Origin: Streptomyces actuosus | Lineage (GTDB): Bacteria > Actinomycetota > Actinomycetes > Streptomycetales > Streptomycetaceae | Direction of reading: 5' to 3' | Assembly: GCF_016921115.1 (NCBI RefSeq) | Contig: NZ_JAFFZS010000055.1 | Coordinates: forward strand, 1-32,754 | DNA: 32,754 bases | Part shown: one piece after another, positions 1-24,541 of the stretch | How the letters are laid out: each line of letters starts with the position of its first letter | Numbering within the stretch: the first letter of the stretch is position 1 | Notes under the pieces: model-generated | What the model saw: the letters and a program-made list of their open reading frames with translations, nothing else | Databases searched by the model: none | What the model was told of the DNA's origin: nothing | Position numbers and translations under genes: made by a program

Positions 1-5594
<5,594 letters not shown>

Positions 5595-5617
5595 GCGCAT
5601 CCAGGAGGAGGACCGCG

Positions 5618-5790
5618 GCCGTGACCGGTGGTGGCAGCAGGACCGGCACACCGGCCGCCCCCACGAGCGGAAGCGGGGCCGCCGCCGCCGTCCCCGTCGC
5701 ATCCGCCGCCCTCCGCACGGCGCCCGCCCTCACTCGGTCGGCGCCCGCCACCGCCACGACCGACACGACCTTCCAGGTGGGTGAGTACGC

Positions 5791-5794
<4 letters not shown>
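5618..5794 (+). CDS. Possible small Ala/Thr-rich ORF between PKS genes
   Basis: A 58-residue frame begins at GTG 5618, nine bases after a perfect AGGAGG (5603-5608). It ends at TGA 5792-5794, inside the GTGA overlap with the next PKS start. An in-frame ATG at 5591 overlaps the stop of the upstream PKS gene (ATGA), but has no ribosome site of its own. The product is low-complexity, rich in Ala, Thr, Ser and Gly, with no domain, membrane segment or signal peptide that I recognise. It could be a leader that couples translation of the two PKS genes, a remnant of a deleted sequence, or chance. The strong Shine-Dalgarno match and the precise overlap are its only support. Confidence 0.3.
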
Positions 5795-16877
<11,083 letters not shown>

Positions 16878-16878
<1 letters not shown>

Positions 16879-18125
16879 TGCGGGTCCTGTTCGTCAGCCT
16901 GTCCGAGAAGTCCCACATCTATCTGATGGCCCCGCTCGCGTGGGCATTCGCCGCCGCCGGCCACGAGGTACGCGTGGCGAGCCAGCCCATGGCCACCGAA
17001 GCCATCGTCCGCGCCGGACTCACCGCCGTGCCGGTCGGCCGCGACCATGCCATCCACCGCGACATGTCGGCCTACCGCGAGTCGCAGGACTACCGGACGG
17101 CGAACTGGAGCCGCTGCGAACGCGCCGACGTCGACTGGTCCGAGCTGAAGGAACGTTACGAACTGAGCGTCCCCTACGCGTTCGCCGTCTACAACGACTC
17201 CATGATCGACGACCTGGCTGCCTTCGCGCAGAGCTGGCGGCCCGACCTCGTCGTGCGGGACCCCCTCGCCTACGCGGGTGCCGTCGCCGCCCGGATCAGT
17301 GGAGCGGCGCACGTACGGTCGATGTGGTGCGCCGACGTGTGGGGCCGCACCCGGCAGACCTATCTGGAGCTGATGGCGGAACAGCCCGAGGCCGAGCGCG
17401 TGGACCCGCTGGCCGAGTGGCTGGCCGCCCGGTCGGAGCCGTTCGGACTGTCCTGCGACGAGGAGATGCTGCACGGCCAGGCCACCATCAGCACCCTGCC
17501 GCCCGCCCTGTCCGTCCCGACGGCCTCCCCGGAACTGCCCATGCGGCACGTTCCGTACAACGGACGCGCGGTGGTGTGGGACTGGCTGCGCGAGGCTCCG
17601 AAGAAGCCGCGGGTCTGTCTGAGCCTGGGCGCCTCCAACACCGAGGACTACGGCGGCGACTACGTGAACGTGCCGGAGATCCTCGACGCCCTGGCCGAGG
17701 AGGACGTCGAGGTGGTCGCCGCGCTCCTGCCCTCCCAGCGCGAGCGTCTCACCTCCGTCCCCGACAACGCCCGGGCCGTCGACTCGGTGGCCCTGCACAC
17801 CCTCCTGCCGACCTGCTCGGCCCTCATCCACCACGGCGGCTACGGCAGCTTCGCCACCGCCATCGTCGCCGGGGTGCCCCAGCTGATGCTCTCCACGCTC
17901 GTCTCCGACCACGAACTGCGCGGACGCGCCCTGGAACGCGCCGGCGCCGGCGTCTACCTGCACCACCGCGACGCCACCGCGGACAAGGTCCGCGACCACG
18001 TCCGCCGACTCACCGGGCAGCCGGACGCAGGGGAGGCGGCCAGGCGGCTGCGAGCCCGGTGCGAGGCCATGCCGAGCCCCGCCGAGCTGGTGGCGTCCCT
18101 CGAACGGCTGGCCGAGGTCCGCTGA
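16878..18125 (+). CDS. Macrolide glycosyltransferase (GT1, DesVII/EryCIII-like)
   Basis: The enzyme transfers an activated deoxysugar from its dTDP carrier to a hydroxyl of the macrolactone. The product is 415 residues from ATG 16878; an ATG three bases earlier (16875) overlaps the PKS stop, but GAGGGAG (16867-16873) sits too close to it. The N-terminal domain begins MRVLFVSLSEKSHIYLMAPL, and the C-terminal domain has the nucleotide-sugar motif HHGGYGSF near residues 318-325, both typical of actinomycete macrolide GT1 enzymes. The sequence looks closest to the group that needs an inactive P450-like activator (DesVIII, EryCII); no such partner is in this window. It directly follows the TE-containing PKS gene. 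The sugar and the acceptor hydroxyl cannot be read from sequence. Confidence 0.93.
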
Positions 18126-18187
18126 CCCGGAACACGAACAGCCACAGCGACACCAAGACGACCAGCAACAGGAACAGGACGGACACC

Positions 18188-18382
18188 ATGAAGATCATCG
18201 TTGACCGTGAGCGCTGTGTCGGAGCCGGCCAGTGCGTGCTGGCCGCCGCCGGAGTGTTCGACCAGAGCCGTGAGGACGGCCTGGTCGAACTGCTGCAGGC
18301 CGAACCGCCGCAGGACCGGCACGCCGCCGTGACGGAGGCGGAGTTGATCTGCCCCTCCGGCGCCATCGAGATCCGGTCCTGA
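18188..18382 (+). CDS. Small 3Fe-4S-type ferredoxin
   Basis: This is an electron carrier, 64 residues, of the kind that passes single electrons to bacterial cytochrome P450s. It has only three cluster cysteines, Cys10 and Cys16 (CVGAGQC) and Cys55 (ICPSGAIEI), the pattern of Streptomyces 3Fe-4S ferredoxins. The start is ATG 18188 with GGACGGA just upstream. It lies 62 bases after the glycosyltransferase and 44 before the thymidylyltransferase; the leading gap is unusually A/C-rich. The likely partners are the ferredoxin reductase at 20477 and the P450 at 22909. Pairing with the P450 is an inference from context. Confidence 0.93.
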   Translation: MKIIVDRERCVGAGQCVLAAAGVFDQSREDGLVELLQAEPPQDRHAAVTEAELICPSGAIEIRS

Positions 18383-18426
18383 CGGCCGGCCCTCTCACCG
18401 ACGACACGTAAGGCGGGACGGAAACC

Positions 18427-19494
18427 GTGAAGGCTCTCGTGCTGTCGGGAGGTGCGGGGACCCGGCTGCGGCCCATCACCCACACCTCCGCCAAACAGTT
18501 GGTGCCGGTCGCCAACAAACCCATCCTCTTCTACGGCCTGGAGGCGATCGCCGACGTCGGGATCACCGACGTCGCAATCGTGGTCGGCGACACCGAGGAC
18601 GAGATCCGGCAGGCCGTCGGCGACGGCTCGGACTTCGGCCTCGACGTCACCTACCTGCGGCAGGAGGCACCGCTCGGTCTCGCCCATGCCGTACTCATCG
18701 CCCGGGACTTCCTCGGCGACGACGACTTCGTGATGTTCCTCGGGGACAACTTCGTCTTCGGCGGCATCAACGACTCCGTCGAGGAGTTCCACAAGACACG
18801 CCCCGACGCCCAGCTCCTGCTCACCCGCGTCCCCGACCCGTCCGCCTTCGGCGTCGCCGAACTCGACGAGCAGGGACGGCTGGTCCGCTTGGAGGAGAAA
18901 CCCCACCGGCCCAGGAGCGACCTGGCACTCGTCGGCGTGTACCTCTTCGGCCCTGCCATCCACGACGCCGTACGCGCCATCGCGCCCTCCCGACGCGGCG
19001 AACTGGAGATCACCGACGCCATCCAGTGGCTGCTCGACCGCGAACGGGACGTCCGCACCACCGTGATCACCGGATACTGGAAGGACACCGGGAACGCCAC
19101 CGACATCCTCGACGTCAACCGCCGACTGCTCGACCTGCTGGAGCACCGGGTCGACGGGGACGTCGACGGCGCCAGCGAGATCGTCGGCCGGGTCCGCATC
19201 GAGGCCGGTGCGACCGTACGCGGCTCCCGGATCGTGGGACCCGCGATCGTCGGATCCGGGACCCTCGTCCAGGACTCCTACATAGGCCCGTCGACGTCGA
19301 TCGCCGAGGACTGCGTCATCCGCAACAGCGAGATCGAGTTCTCCATCGTCCTGCGGGAGTCCAGCTTCGACAGCATCCGCCGGGTGGAAGGCTCGCTCGT
19401 CGGCCGCAACGTGCACGTCTCCCTCGGCCCACGGGTGCCCGCCACCCACCGGCTCGTCATCGGCGACCACGGGCGGGTGCAGATCTCCTCATGA
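18427..19494 (+). CDS. Glucose-1-phosphate thymidylyltransferase (long RmlA/StrD type)
   Basis: It makes dTDP-glucose from dTTP and glucose-1-phosphate, the first step of dTDP-deoxysugar supply. The 355-residue product begins MKALVLSGGAGTRLRPIT, the nucleotide-binding signature, followed by KQLVPVANKPI. The metal-binding GDN segment is in FLGDNFVFGG, and the ELEITDAI and GYWKDTGN segments are also conserved. The C-terminal 110 residues have the repeated V-G-I pattern of a left-handed beta-helix, found in the long StrD-like subgroup rather than the shorter (about 290-residue) RmlA. The start is GTG 18427; no ATG fits better. It overlaps the next gene by ATGA. The cytoplasmic product feeds the dehydratase encoded next. 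Confidence 0.96.
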   Translation: MKALVLSGGAGTRLRPITHTSAKQLVPVANKPILFYGLEAIADVGITDVAIVVGDTEDEIRQAVGDGSDFGLDVTYLRQEAPLGLAHAVLIARDFLGDDDFVMFLGDNFVFGGINDSVEEFHKTRPDAQLLLTRVPDPSAFGVAELDEQGRLVRLEEKPHRPRSDLALVGVYLFGPAIHDAVRAIAPSRRGELEITDAIQWLLDRERDVRTTVITGYWKDTGNATDILDVNRRLLDLLEHRVDGDVDGASEIVGRVRIEAGATVRGSRIVGPAIVGSGTLVQDSYIGPSTSIAEDCVIRNSEIEFSIVLRESSFDSIRRVEGSLVGRNVHVSLGPRVPATHRLVIGDHGRVQISS

Positions 19495-20480
19495 CGACCG
19501 GCATCCTGGTGACCGGCGGCGCCGGTTTCATCGGCTCCCATCACGTGCGAACCCTGCTCGGCCGAGCCGGCCCGCCCGACGTGTCCGTCACCGTGCTCGA
19601 CAAACTCACCTACTCGGGCAACCCCGCCAACCTGGACCCCGTCCGCGAGCACCCCGCGTTCACCTTCGTCAAAGGCGACATCTGCGACCAGGAACTCGTC
19701 GACGACCTCATGGCCCGCCACGACGACGTCGTGCACTTCGCCGCCGAGTCGCACGTCGACCGGTCGATCCTCAGCTCCGCCGAGTTCGTCCGTACCAACG
19801 TCCTGGGCACCCAGACCCTCCTCGACGCCGCACTGCGGCACCACGTCCGCACCTTCGTGCACGTCTCCACCGACGAGGTCTACGGCTCCATCGACACCGG
19901 CGCCTGGACCGAGGAGAGCCCGCTCCTGCCGAACTCCCCCTACTCCGCCTCCAAGGCCGCCTCCGACCTGCTCGCCCTCTCCTACCATCGCACCCACGGC
20001 CTGGACGTGCGGGTGACACGCTGCTCCAACAACTACGGACCCCACCAGTACCCCGAGAAGGTCGTCCCCCTGTTCGTCACCAACCTCCTCGAAGGTCTGA
20101 AGGTCCCGCTGTACGGCGACGGCGGCAACGTACGCGACTGGCTGCACGTCGACGACCACGTCCACGGCATCGAACTGGTCCGCACCCGGGGTCGAGCCGG
20201 TGAGGTCTACAACATCGGCGGCGGCACCGAACTCACCAACCGCGACCTCACCGGCCTGCTCCTCGACGCGTGCGGCGCCGGACCGGACCGCATCGAGCAC
20301 GTCCCCGACCGCAAGGGCCACGACCGCCGCTACTGCGTCGACTGGACGAAGATCCGCGACGAACTCGGCTACCGTCCGCGCACGGACTTCACCACCGGGC
20401 TCGCCGGGACCGTCGCCTGGTACCGCACCCGCCGGTCCTGGTGGGAACCGCTGAAGACGGTCACCGGGGTGACGGCGTGA
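19491..20480 (+). CDS. dTDP-glucose 4,6-dehydratase (RmlB type)
   Basis: It converts dTDP-glucose to dTDP-4-keto-6-deoxyglucose, the branch point for most macrolide deoxysugars. The product has 329 residues and is a short-chain dehydrogenase/reductase of the extended class. It has GGAGFIGS near residues 9-16 for NAD binding, the STDEVYG active-site segment, and YSASK with Tyr151 and Lys155 as catalytic pair. RCSNNYGP and GDGGNVRDWLHVDDH are family hallmarks. ATG 19491 overlaps the stop of the upstream gene (ATGA), and its own stop overlaps the next start (GTGA), so the three genes are translationally coupled. No later sugar genes (ketoreductase, aminotransferase, methyltransferase, epimerase) are in the window, so the final sugar is unknown. 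Confidence 0.97.
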   Translation: MTTGILVTGGAGFIGSHHVRTLLGRAGPPDVSVTVLDKLTYSGNPANLDPVREHPAFTFVKGDICDQELVDDLMARHDDVVHFAAESHVDRSILSSAEFVRTNVLGTQTLLDAALRHHVRTFVHVSTDEVYGSIDTGAWTEESPLLPNSPYSASKAASDLLALSYHRTHGLDVRVTRCSNNYGPHQYPEKVVPLFVTNLLEGLKVPLYGDGGNVRDWLHVDDHVHGIELVRTRGRAGEVYNIGGGTELTNRDLTGLLLDACGAGPDRIEHVPDRKGHDRRYCVDWTKIRDELGYRPRTDFTTGLAGTVAWYRTRRSWWEPLKTVTGVTA

Positions 20481-21715
20481 CCGAGCTGAACGAGGTCGTC
20501 GTCGTCGGCGCCGGGGCCGCCGGCGCCACCACCGCCGAGAGCCTGCGCCGCCAGGGTTACGAGGGCCGGCTCACCCTCGTCGGCGCCGAACCCCACCTGC
20601 CCTACGACCGGCCGCCCCTGTCCAAGCAGATCCTCACCGGACGCTGGGAACCGGACCGGGTCCGGCTGCGCGCACCCGAGACCTACGACCGGCTCGGCAT
20701 CGACCTGCGTCCGGGCAGCGCAGCCACCCGACTCGACCGCACCGGACGCGCGGTCGAATGCGCCGACGGCTCCCGGCTGCACGCCGACGCCGTCGTCGTC
20801 GCCACCGGCGTACGGCCCCGGCGACTGCCCTGCACCGACGACCCCGGCCGCTTGGGTGCACCCGATGGGCTGCACGTCCTGCGCACCCTCGATGACGCCC
20901 TCGGTCTGCGTGAGGCCCTGCTCGGCGGCCCGCGCCTGGTGGTGGCCGGAGCCGGACTGCTCGGTACGGAGGTCGCCGTCGCCGCTCGGACCCTCGGCGC
21001 CGACGTCACGCTGGTCTGCCCCGCGCCCCTGCCCCTGCTCGACCTGCTCGGACGACAGGCCGCCGACCTGGTCTCCGCCACCCACCGGGACCTCGGCCTG
21101 CGCGTCCGCCGGGGACGGGCGACCGCCGTGGCCGCCGCCCGTGGAACCGTCACCGGAGTCCGCCTGGCCGACGGAACCCTGCTGCCCGCGGACGTGGTGC
21201 TCGTCGCGGCCGGCTCCCTGCCCAACACCGAGTGGCTGCACGGAAGCGGCGTGCCCGTCGAGGACGGCGTCGTCTGCGACGTGCTGTGCGCGGCGGAGCC
21301 CGGCGTGTGGGCCGCGGGCGACGTGGCCAACCGGTGCGACCCGCGCACACGACGGCGGCACCGGCTGGAACACCGGACGCACGCCACCGAACAGGCCGTG
21401 GCCGTCGCCCGCAACATCCTCGCGGGAACCCGAGCACGGCCCTTCACACCGCTGCGGTCCTTCTGGACCGACCAGCACGACCTCAAGGTCCAGGTGTTCG
21501 GGGACATCACCGGGACCGACCGGTGCAGCATCGTCGAAGGCAGCCCCGCCGAGCGGAAGTTCACCGCCGTGTACTGCGCGGGAGACCGCGTCCTCGGAGC
21601 CGTCGCCGTCAACATGCCGCGCGAGGCGCAGCGACTGCGCACAGCCGTGGAGACCGGAGCGCTCCACACGGCCGGACCGTCCCGGCCGACGACAGCGGGC
21701 GCGTCGGACGCCTGA
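20477..21715 (+). CDS. FAD-dependent NAD(P)H-ferredoxin reductase
   Basis: It moves electrons from NAD(P)H through FAD to a ferredoxin, probably the one encoded at 18188, for P450 catalysis. From GTG 20477 the product has 412 residues, the usual length of putidaredoxin-reductase-like enzymes. It has an N-terminal FAD motif (VVVVGAGAAGATTAE), the PYDRPPLSK segment, a second Rossmann motif for NAD(P)H near residue 155 (VVAGAGLLGTEVA), and the FAD-closing GVWAAGDVA. The GTGA overlap with the dehydratase decides the start and indicates coupling. It is the last gene of this same-strand run; an oppositely oriented gene ends 84 bases later. Confidence 0.95.
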   Translation: MTELNEVVVVGAGAAGATTAESLRRQGYEGRLTLVGAEPHLPYDRPPLSKQILTGRWEPDRVRLRAPETYDRLGIDLRPGSAATRLDRTGRAVECADGSRLHADAVVVATGVRPRRLPCTDDPGRLGAPDGLHVLRTLDDALGLREALLGGPRLVVAGAGLLGTEVAVAARTLGADVTLVCPAPLPLLDLLGRQAADLVSATHRDLGLRVRRGRATAVAAARGTVTGVRLADGTLLPADVVLVAAGSLPNTEWLHGSGVPVEDGVVCDVLCAAEPGVWAAGDVANRCDPRTRRRHRLEHRTHATEQAVAVARNILAGTRARPFTPLRSFWTDQHDLKVQVFGDITGTDRCSIVEGSPAERKFTAVYCAGDRVLGAVAVNMPREAQRLRTAVETGALHTAGPSRPTTAGASDA

Positions 21716-21724
21716 GAACGGGCA

Positions 21725-21739
21725 GGCGCTCCGGGCGCC
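21725..21739. terminator. Small GC hairpin between convergent genes
   Basis: GGCGC (21725-21729), a five-base loop and GCGCC (21735-21739) form a short perfect stem just after the ferredoxin reductase stop and before the 3' end of the opposite gene. It is short and has no T run, so it is only a weak candidate for a terminator. Confidence 0.25.
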
Positions 21740-21799
21740 GTGGGTCGCGTACCGGGGTGGGGCGACTGCGGCCCGGGGCGGGCGATCGGACCGGCCGGG

Positions 21800-22579
21800 T
21801 CAGTGGTGGTCGTGTCCGGCGCGGCGCGCCGCCTCCGCCCCCCGACCGCCGTCGCGCACAGCGGAGCCGAGGTCCGGGGCCAGGATCGGCCAGAGCCCGG
21901 CCCGCGCGTGGTAGACGTTCACGATCACCAGCATGAGCAGCGTGAACACGCCGTACTGGACTCCGTTGAGAGCCGGCACCATGTGGACCGGCAGGGTGTA
22001 CGCCATCAGCGTCCGGATCCCCGAGTCGACGATCAGTCCGACGCCCCACATCACCGTGGTGACCCGCCAGATGCGCCGGAAGCGCGGGACCTCGTCCCAC
22101 AGCTCGTCCCAGTCCCGGCCACCGGCGGCCCGCCGCTCCAGCAGCCGCCGGGAGAAACCGAACGCCAGCGGGCGTCTGCCGCGCAGCGACACCAGGAAGC
22201 CCAGCCCGGCCGCGCCGGTCAGCCAGCCGTCACGGACCAGCAGCAGCCGTGGACTGCCGCTGACCACCGACACGACGATGCTGAGCACCAGCATGACCGT
22301 CACGAACACGCCCAGCACGTCCACCTGCCGGGTCCTCGCGAACCGCACCAGCGTCGACGCCGCAGGCACCACCGCTCCGGCCGTCAAGGCGATCACATCA
22401 CCCACCCCGGCCGCCGTCAGGCCGTAGTACAGGCCGATCGGAGCACCGAAGTCCAGGAGGACGGTGAGCAGCAGGGGCGGCCCGGACGACGGCCCGGACA
22501 CCTCACGGGGGCTGCCGCCGCCGCGGCCGGGTCGGTCGGAGGGCGGCCGGCCCGGCAGGGGGCTTACGCCGTTGGTCAT
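21800..22579 (-). CDS. VC0807-like integral membrane protein
   Basis: A 259-residue membrane protein of unknown biochemical role. I chose ATG at 22579-22577 (MTNGVSPLPG), which has GGAG about eight bases upstream on the minus strand. A longer frame to 22723 would run back across the intergenic region and gives an unconvincing N-terminus. After a Gly/Pro-rich cytoplasmic stretch come about six hydrophobic segments, such as LLLTVLLDFGAPIGLYYGL, VLGVFVTVMLVLSIVVSVV and GVFTLLMLVIVNVY. The pattern resembles the VC0807 family seen in many Streptomyces genomes. It is the only gene on the minus strand here and sits between the tailoring operon and the P450. A role in self-protection or export is possible but unsupported by any transporter motif. 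Confidence 0.82.
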   Translation of the reverse strand: MTNGVSPLPGRPPSDRPGRGGGSPREVSGPSSGPPLLLTVLLDFGAPIGLYYGLTAAGVGDVIALTAGAVVPAASTLVRFARTRQVDVLGVFVTVMLVLSIVVSVVSGSPRLLLVRDGWLTGAAGLGFLVSLRGRRPLAFGFSRRLLERRAAGGRDWDELWDEVPRFRRIWRVTTVMWGVGLIVDSGIRTLMAYTLPVHMVPALNGVQYGVFTLLMLVIVNVYHARAGLWPILAPDLGSAVRDGGRGAEAARRAGHDHH

Positions 22580-22725
22580 GCGTTCTCCGTCCGACGGGAC
22601 CGTACGCGAACGATTGCCGGGCGTCCCACCCCCGACCGTTGGACTGCGGAAGCGGGCCCACCACGCGCCAGCGTACGTGCGCACGCCGTCCAGGCCCCAC
22701 GGCAGACGACCGCATCGAGCCAATA

Positions 22726-22741
22726 CTTTGGAATTCCCTAG
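22726..22741. promoter_or_regulatory. PimM-type (PAS-LuxR) operator-like palindrome
   Basis: CTTTGGAATTCCCTAG matches 14 of 16 positions of the published PimM operator consensus CTVGGGAWWTCCCBAG, bound by PAS-LuxR activators in polyene clusters. The right half is perfect; the two mismatches are in the left half. It lies 167 bases before the P450 start and about 60 bases before the start point implied by the TAGCGT box. The regulator gene is not in the window. The motif match is direct; binding is inference. Confidence 0.6.
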
Positions 22742-22781
22742 ACCTCGACGACGGCCCGCCGGGACGCAGTTCCCCCGGTGC

Positions 22782-22787
22782 TAGCGT
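22782..22787 (+). promoter_or_regulatory. Possible -10 box for the P450 gene
   Basis: TAGCGT fits the TAGNNT form of actinomycete vegetative -10 boxes. The implied start point near 22794 would give a leader of about 115 bases. The matching -35 position is GC-rich and poor, consistent with a need for an activator bound at 22726-22741. Such hexamers also occur by chance. Confidence 0.35.
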
Positions 22788-22908
22788 CGAACGCCAGGTC
22801 GACCATCATGCACACCCCTCCCGTTCCGCCGCGGCCGCAGAAACCCGGTATCTGCACAGCTGGCTCGGCGTTGTGACCTGTCACCCTCCGCTGACCCAGG
22901 AGACATCT

Positions 22909-24360
22909 GTGACCGACGTTCGAACAACTCCCGAGTCGCCCGCACCGACGGAATCCATTCCCGCTCCCGGTCCCATGCGGCTGAAGGAGATGCGCGAGGT
23001 CATCAGAAACGTCCCGCGCTATCTCACCGGTCTGCGCGACAAGCACGGTCCGCTGGTGCGTGTCCCCATGGGAAAGACCGACGCCTTCCTCGTCAGCGAC
23101 TTCGACGTCGTCCAGGACGTCGTCATCGCCTCCAGCCGCCGCTTCGACAAAGACGCCCAGAAGACCGGCCCCGGCCCCGACGACTGGGGCTCCACCCTCG
23201 AACGCGTCCTCGGCAAGGGCCTGGTGACCAGCGTCGGCACCTACCACCGCCGACAGCGCCGGCTCATCCAGCCCGTCTTCCACCGCCGGCGCATCGCCGG
23301 ATACGGCACCGCGTTCGCCGCCATCGCCGACGAGGCGGCCTCCCGGCTCACGGACGGCGACCGGTTCAACTTCCACGAGGCGATGTACGAACTCGCCCTC
23401 GGCATGGTGACCCGCACCCTCTTCGACGTCTCCCTCGACAGCGAGGCCGCGGACCGCATCCGTACCGCCTTCCCCCGCGAGGGCGGCCCGCTGCGCTGGG
23501 AACTGAGCCCCTTCGGCAAGATCCTGCTGCGCCTGCCGCTGCCCGCCAACCGGCAGTTCAAGCGCGGCCTGAAGGCCGTCGACGACATCGTCTACGGCAT
23601 GATCGAGGAGCGCCGCAACGGCCCGGGCGACGGCGAGGACCTCCTGTCCGTGCTGCTCACCGTCACCGACGCCGACACCGGCGAACACCTCACCGACCTC
23701 GAACTGCGCGACGAGGCGATCACCCTGCTGATGGCCGGCCACGAAACCTCCTCGGGTTCCCTGACCTGGGCCTACTACCTGCTCGGAACCCACCCGGAGG
23801 TTCGCGAGAGGCTGCACGCCGAGATCGACGACGTCCTCGGCGACCGGCTGCCCACCGTGGACGACCTGCCCCGGCTGCAGTTCACCGACGCCGTGTACTC
23901 CGAGGCGCTGCGCCTGTACCCGCCGGCCTGGGTGCTCGTGCGGCGCGCCCTGGAGGACTACACGGCCAACGGCTACCACGTCCCGCGCAACAGCGTCCTG
24001 ATGGTCAGCCCCTACGTCCTGCACCGCGACGCCACGTGGTGGCCGGAACCCGAACGCTTCGCGCCCCAGAGGTTCCTGCCCGAACCCGACCCGACCGACC
24101 CGCTCACCGGGCACGCCAAGAGCCCCGGCCGCCCCAAGCTGGCGTACCTGCCCTTCGGTGCCGGACCCCGCCAGTGCATCGGCAACGTCTTCGCCCAGAT
24201 GGAGGGCGTCATGGCACTGGCCACCCTCAGCAGGCACTGGGAGTTCGAGCCGGTCGGCAACCCCCCGGAGCGCGTCACGAGCGACTTCACCCTCCAGCCC
24301 CGCGGGGGGCTGGAGATGGTCGCCCACCGCAGGCACCGAGAGACCGCGAACGGCCGCTGA
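22909..24360 (+). CDS. Cytochrome P450, long form
   Basis: This is a heme monooxygenase, 483 residues from GTG 22909, with AGGAGA six bases upstream. It has the oxygen-activating I-helix AGHETSS (276-282, Thr280), the ExxR pair Glu332 and Arg335 in EALRLYPP, and the heme-ligand segment FGAGPRQCIGN with Cys423. Typical Streptomyces macrolide P450s (CYP105, 107, 154) are near 400 residues and have a His two before the heme Cys. The longer length and the R-Q-C segment point to a different, eukaryote-like branch. It likely hydroxylates, epoxidises or cyclises the macrolide, with electrons from the ferredoxin and reductase in the same window. It does not look like a DesVIII-type activator, because the heme Cys is present. 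It has its own promoter region and is followed by a hairpin. Confidence 0.95.
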   Translation: MTDVRTTPESPAPTESIPAPGPMRLKEMREVIRNVPRYLTGLRDKHGPLVRVPMGKTDAFLVSDFDVVQDVVIASSRRFDKDAQKTGPGPDDWGSTLERVLGKGLVTSVGTYHRRQRRLIQPVFHRRRIAGYGTAFAAIADEAASRLTDGDRFNFHEAMYELALGMVTRTLFDVSLDSEAADRIRTAFPREGGPLRWELSPFGKILLRLPLPANRQFKRGLKAVDDIVYGMIEERRNGPGDGEDLLSVLLTVTDADTGEHLTDLELRDEAITLLMAGHETSSGSLTWAYYLLGTHPEVRERLHAEIDDVLGDRLPTVDDLPRLQFTDAVYSEALRLYPPAWVLVRRALEDYTANGYHVPRNSVLMVSPYVLHRDATWWPEPERFAPQRFLPEPDPTDPLTGHAKSPGRPKLAYLPFGAGPRQCIGNVFAQMEGVMALATLSRHWEFEPVGNPPERVTSDFTLQPRGGLEMVAHRRHRETANGR

Positions 24361-24373
24361 CCAGCGCCGAACA

Positions 24374-24389
24374 GTAGAAGTCTCCCTAG
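24374..24389. promoter_or_regulatory. Weak PimM-type operator-like half site
   Basis: GTAGAAGTCTCCCTAG matches 11 of 16 positions of CTVGGGAWWTCCCBAG. The right half TCCCTAG is perfect; the left half is poor. It lies 152 bases before the proposed start of the loading-module PKS, nearly the same distance as the stronger site lies from the P450 start. On its own it would be unremarkable. Confidence 0.3.
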
Positions 24390-24394
24390 ATCGC

Positions 24395-24427
24395 CGGCTG
24401 CCCGCGGGACTCGCCCGCAGGCAGCCG
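24395..24427 (+). terminator. Strong hairpin after the P450 gene
   Basis: A 14-base-pair stem with one mismatch (arms 24395-24408 and 24414-24427) closes a five-base loop, 35 bases after the P450 stop. There is no T run, but actinomycete terminators often lack one. It would separate P450 transcription from the PKS gene that follows, so that gene probably has its own promoter in 24428-24541. It could instead act in the 5' leader of the PKS transcript. Confidence 0.5.
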
Positions 24428-24541
24428 CCAGGATGACAAGCATCGCAACCACCGATTGTCCCGCGGACGGCGCGGCAGTCGGATCCGGCCGGAATGCGCG
24501 GCCAGAAATCGAGCTGGATCCGTAGGGCGGAGGCAGTGGCC

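Larger units (their letters stand above)
22580..22908. promoter_or_regulatory. Divergent intergenic region between membrane protein and P450 genes
   Basis: This 329-base stretch contains no credible gene. It must hold the promoters for the minus-strand membrane protein and the plus-strand P450. It includes the 16-base palindrome at 22726-22741 and a TAGCGT element at 22782-22787 that fits a Streptomyces -10 box for the P450. No good -35 hexamer is visible the usual distance upstream, as often seen in activator-dependent promoters. The P450 start is preceded by AGGAG at 22898-22902. Confidence 0.6.

Noticed and set aside
22580..22723. N-terminal extension of the membrane protein to an upstream ATG
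   Set aside because: It has no ribosome site, a Trp/Arg/Gly-rich sequence, and would cover the intergenic regulatory region; ATG 22579 has GGAG at good spacing.
22639..22908. Longer in-frame start for the P450 gene
   Set aside because: The extra 90 residues cross the palindrome and -10-like box and do not resemble a P450 N-terminus; GTG 22909 has AGGAGA upstream.
22909..24360. Reading the P450 as the DesVIII/EryCII-type glycosyltransferase activator
   Set aside because: The heme Cys423, the ExxR pair and the I-helix Thr are all present, whereas activators lack the heme ligand.
24361..24541. Short plus-strand ORF around 24456-24887 as a separate gene
   Set aside because: It is out of frame with the KSQ protein it overlaps, and its Pro/Arg-rich product has no recognisable domain.
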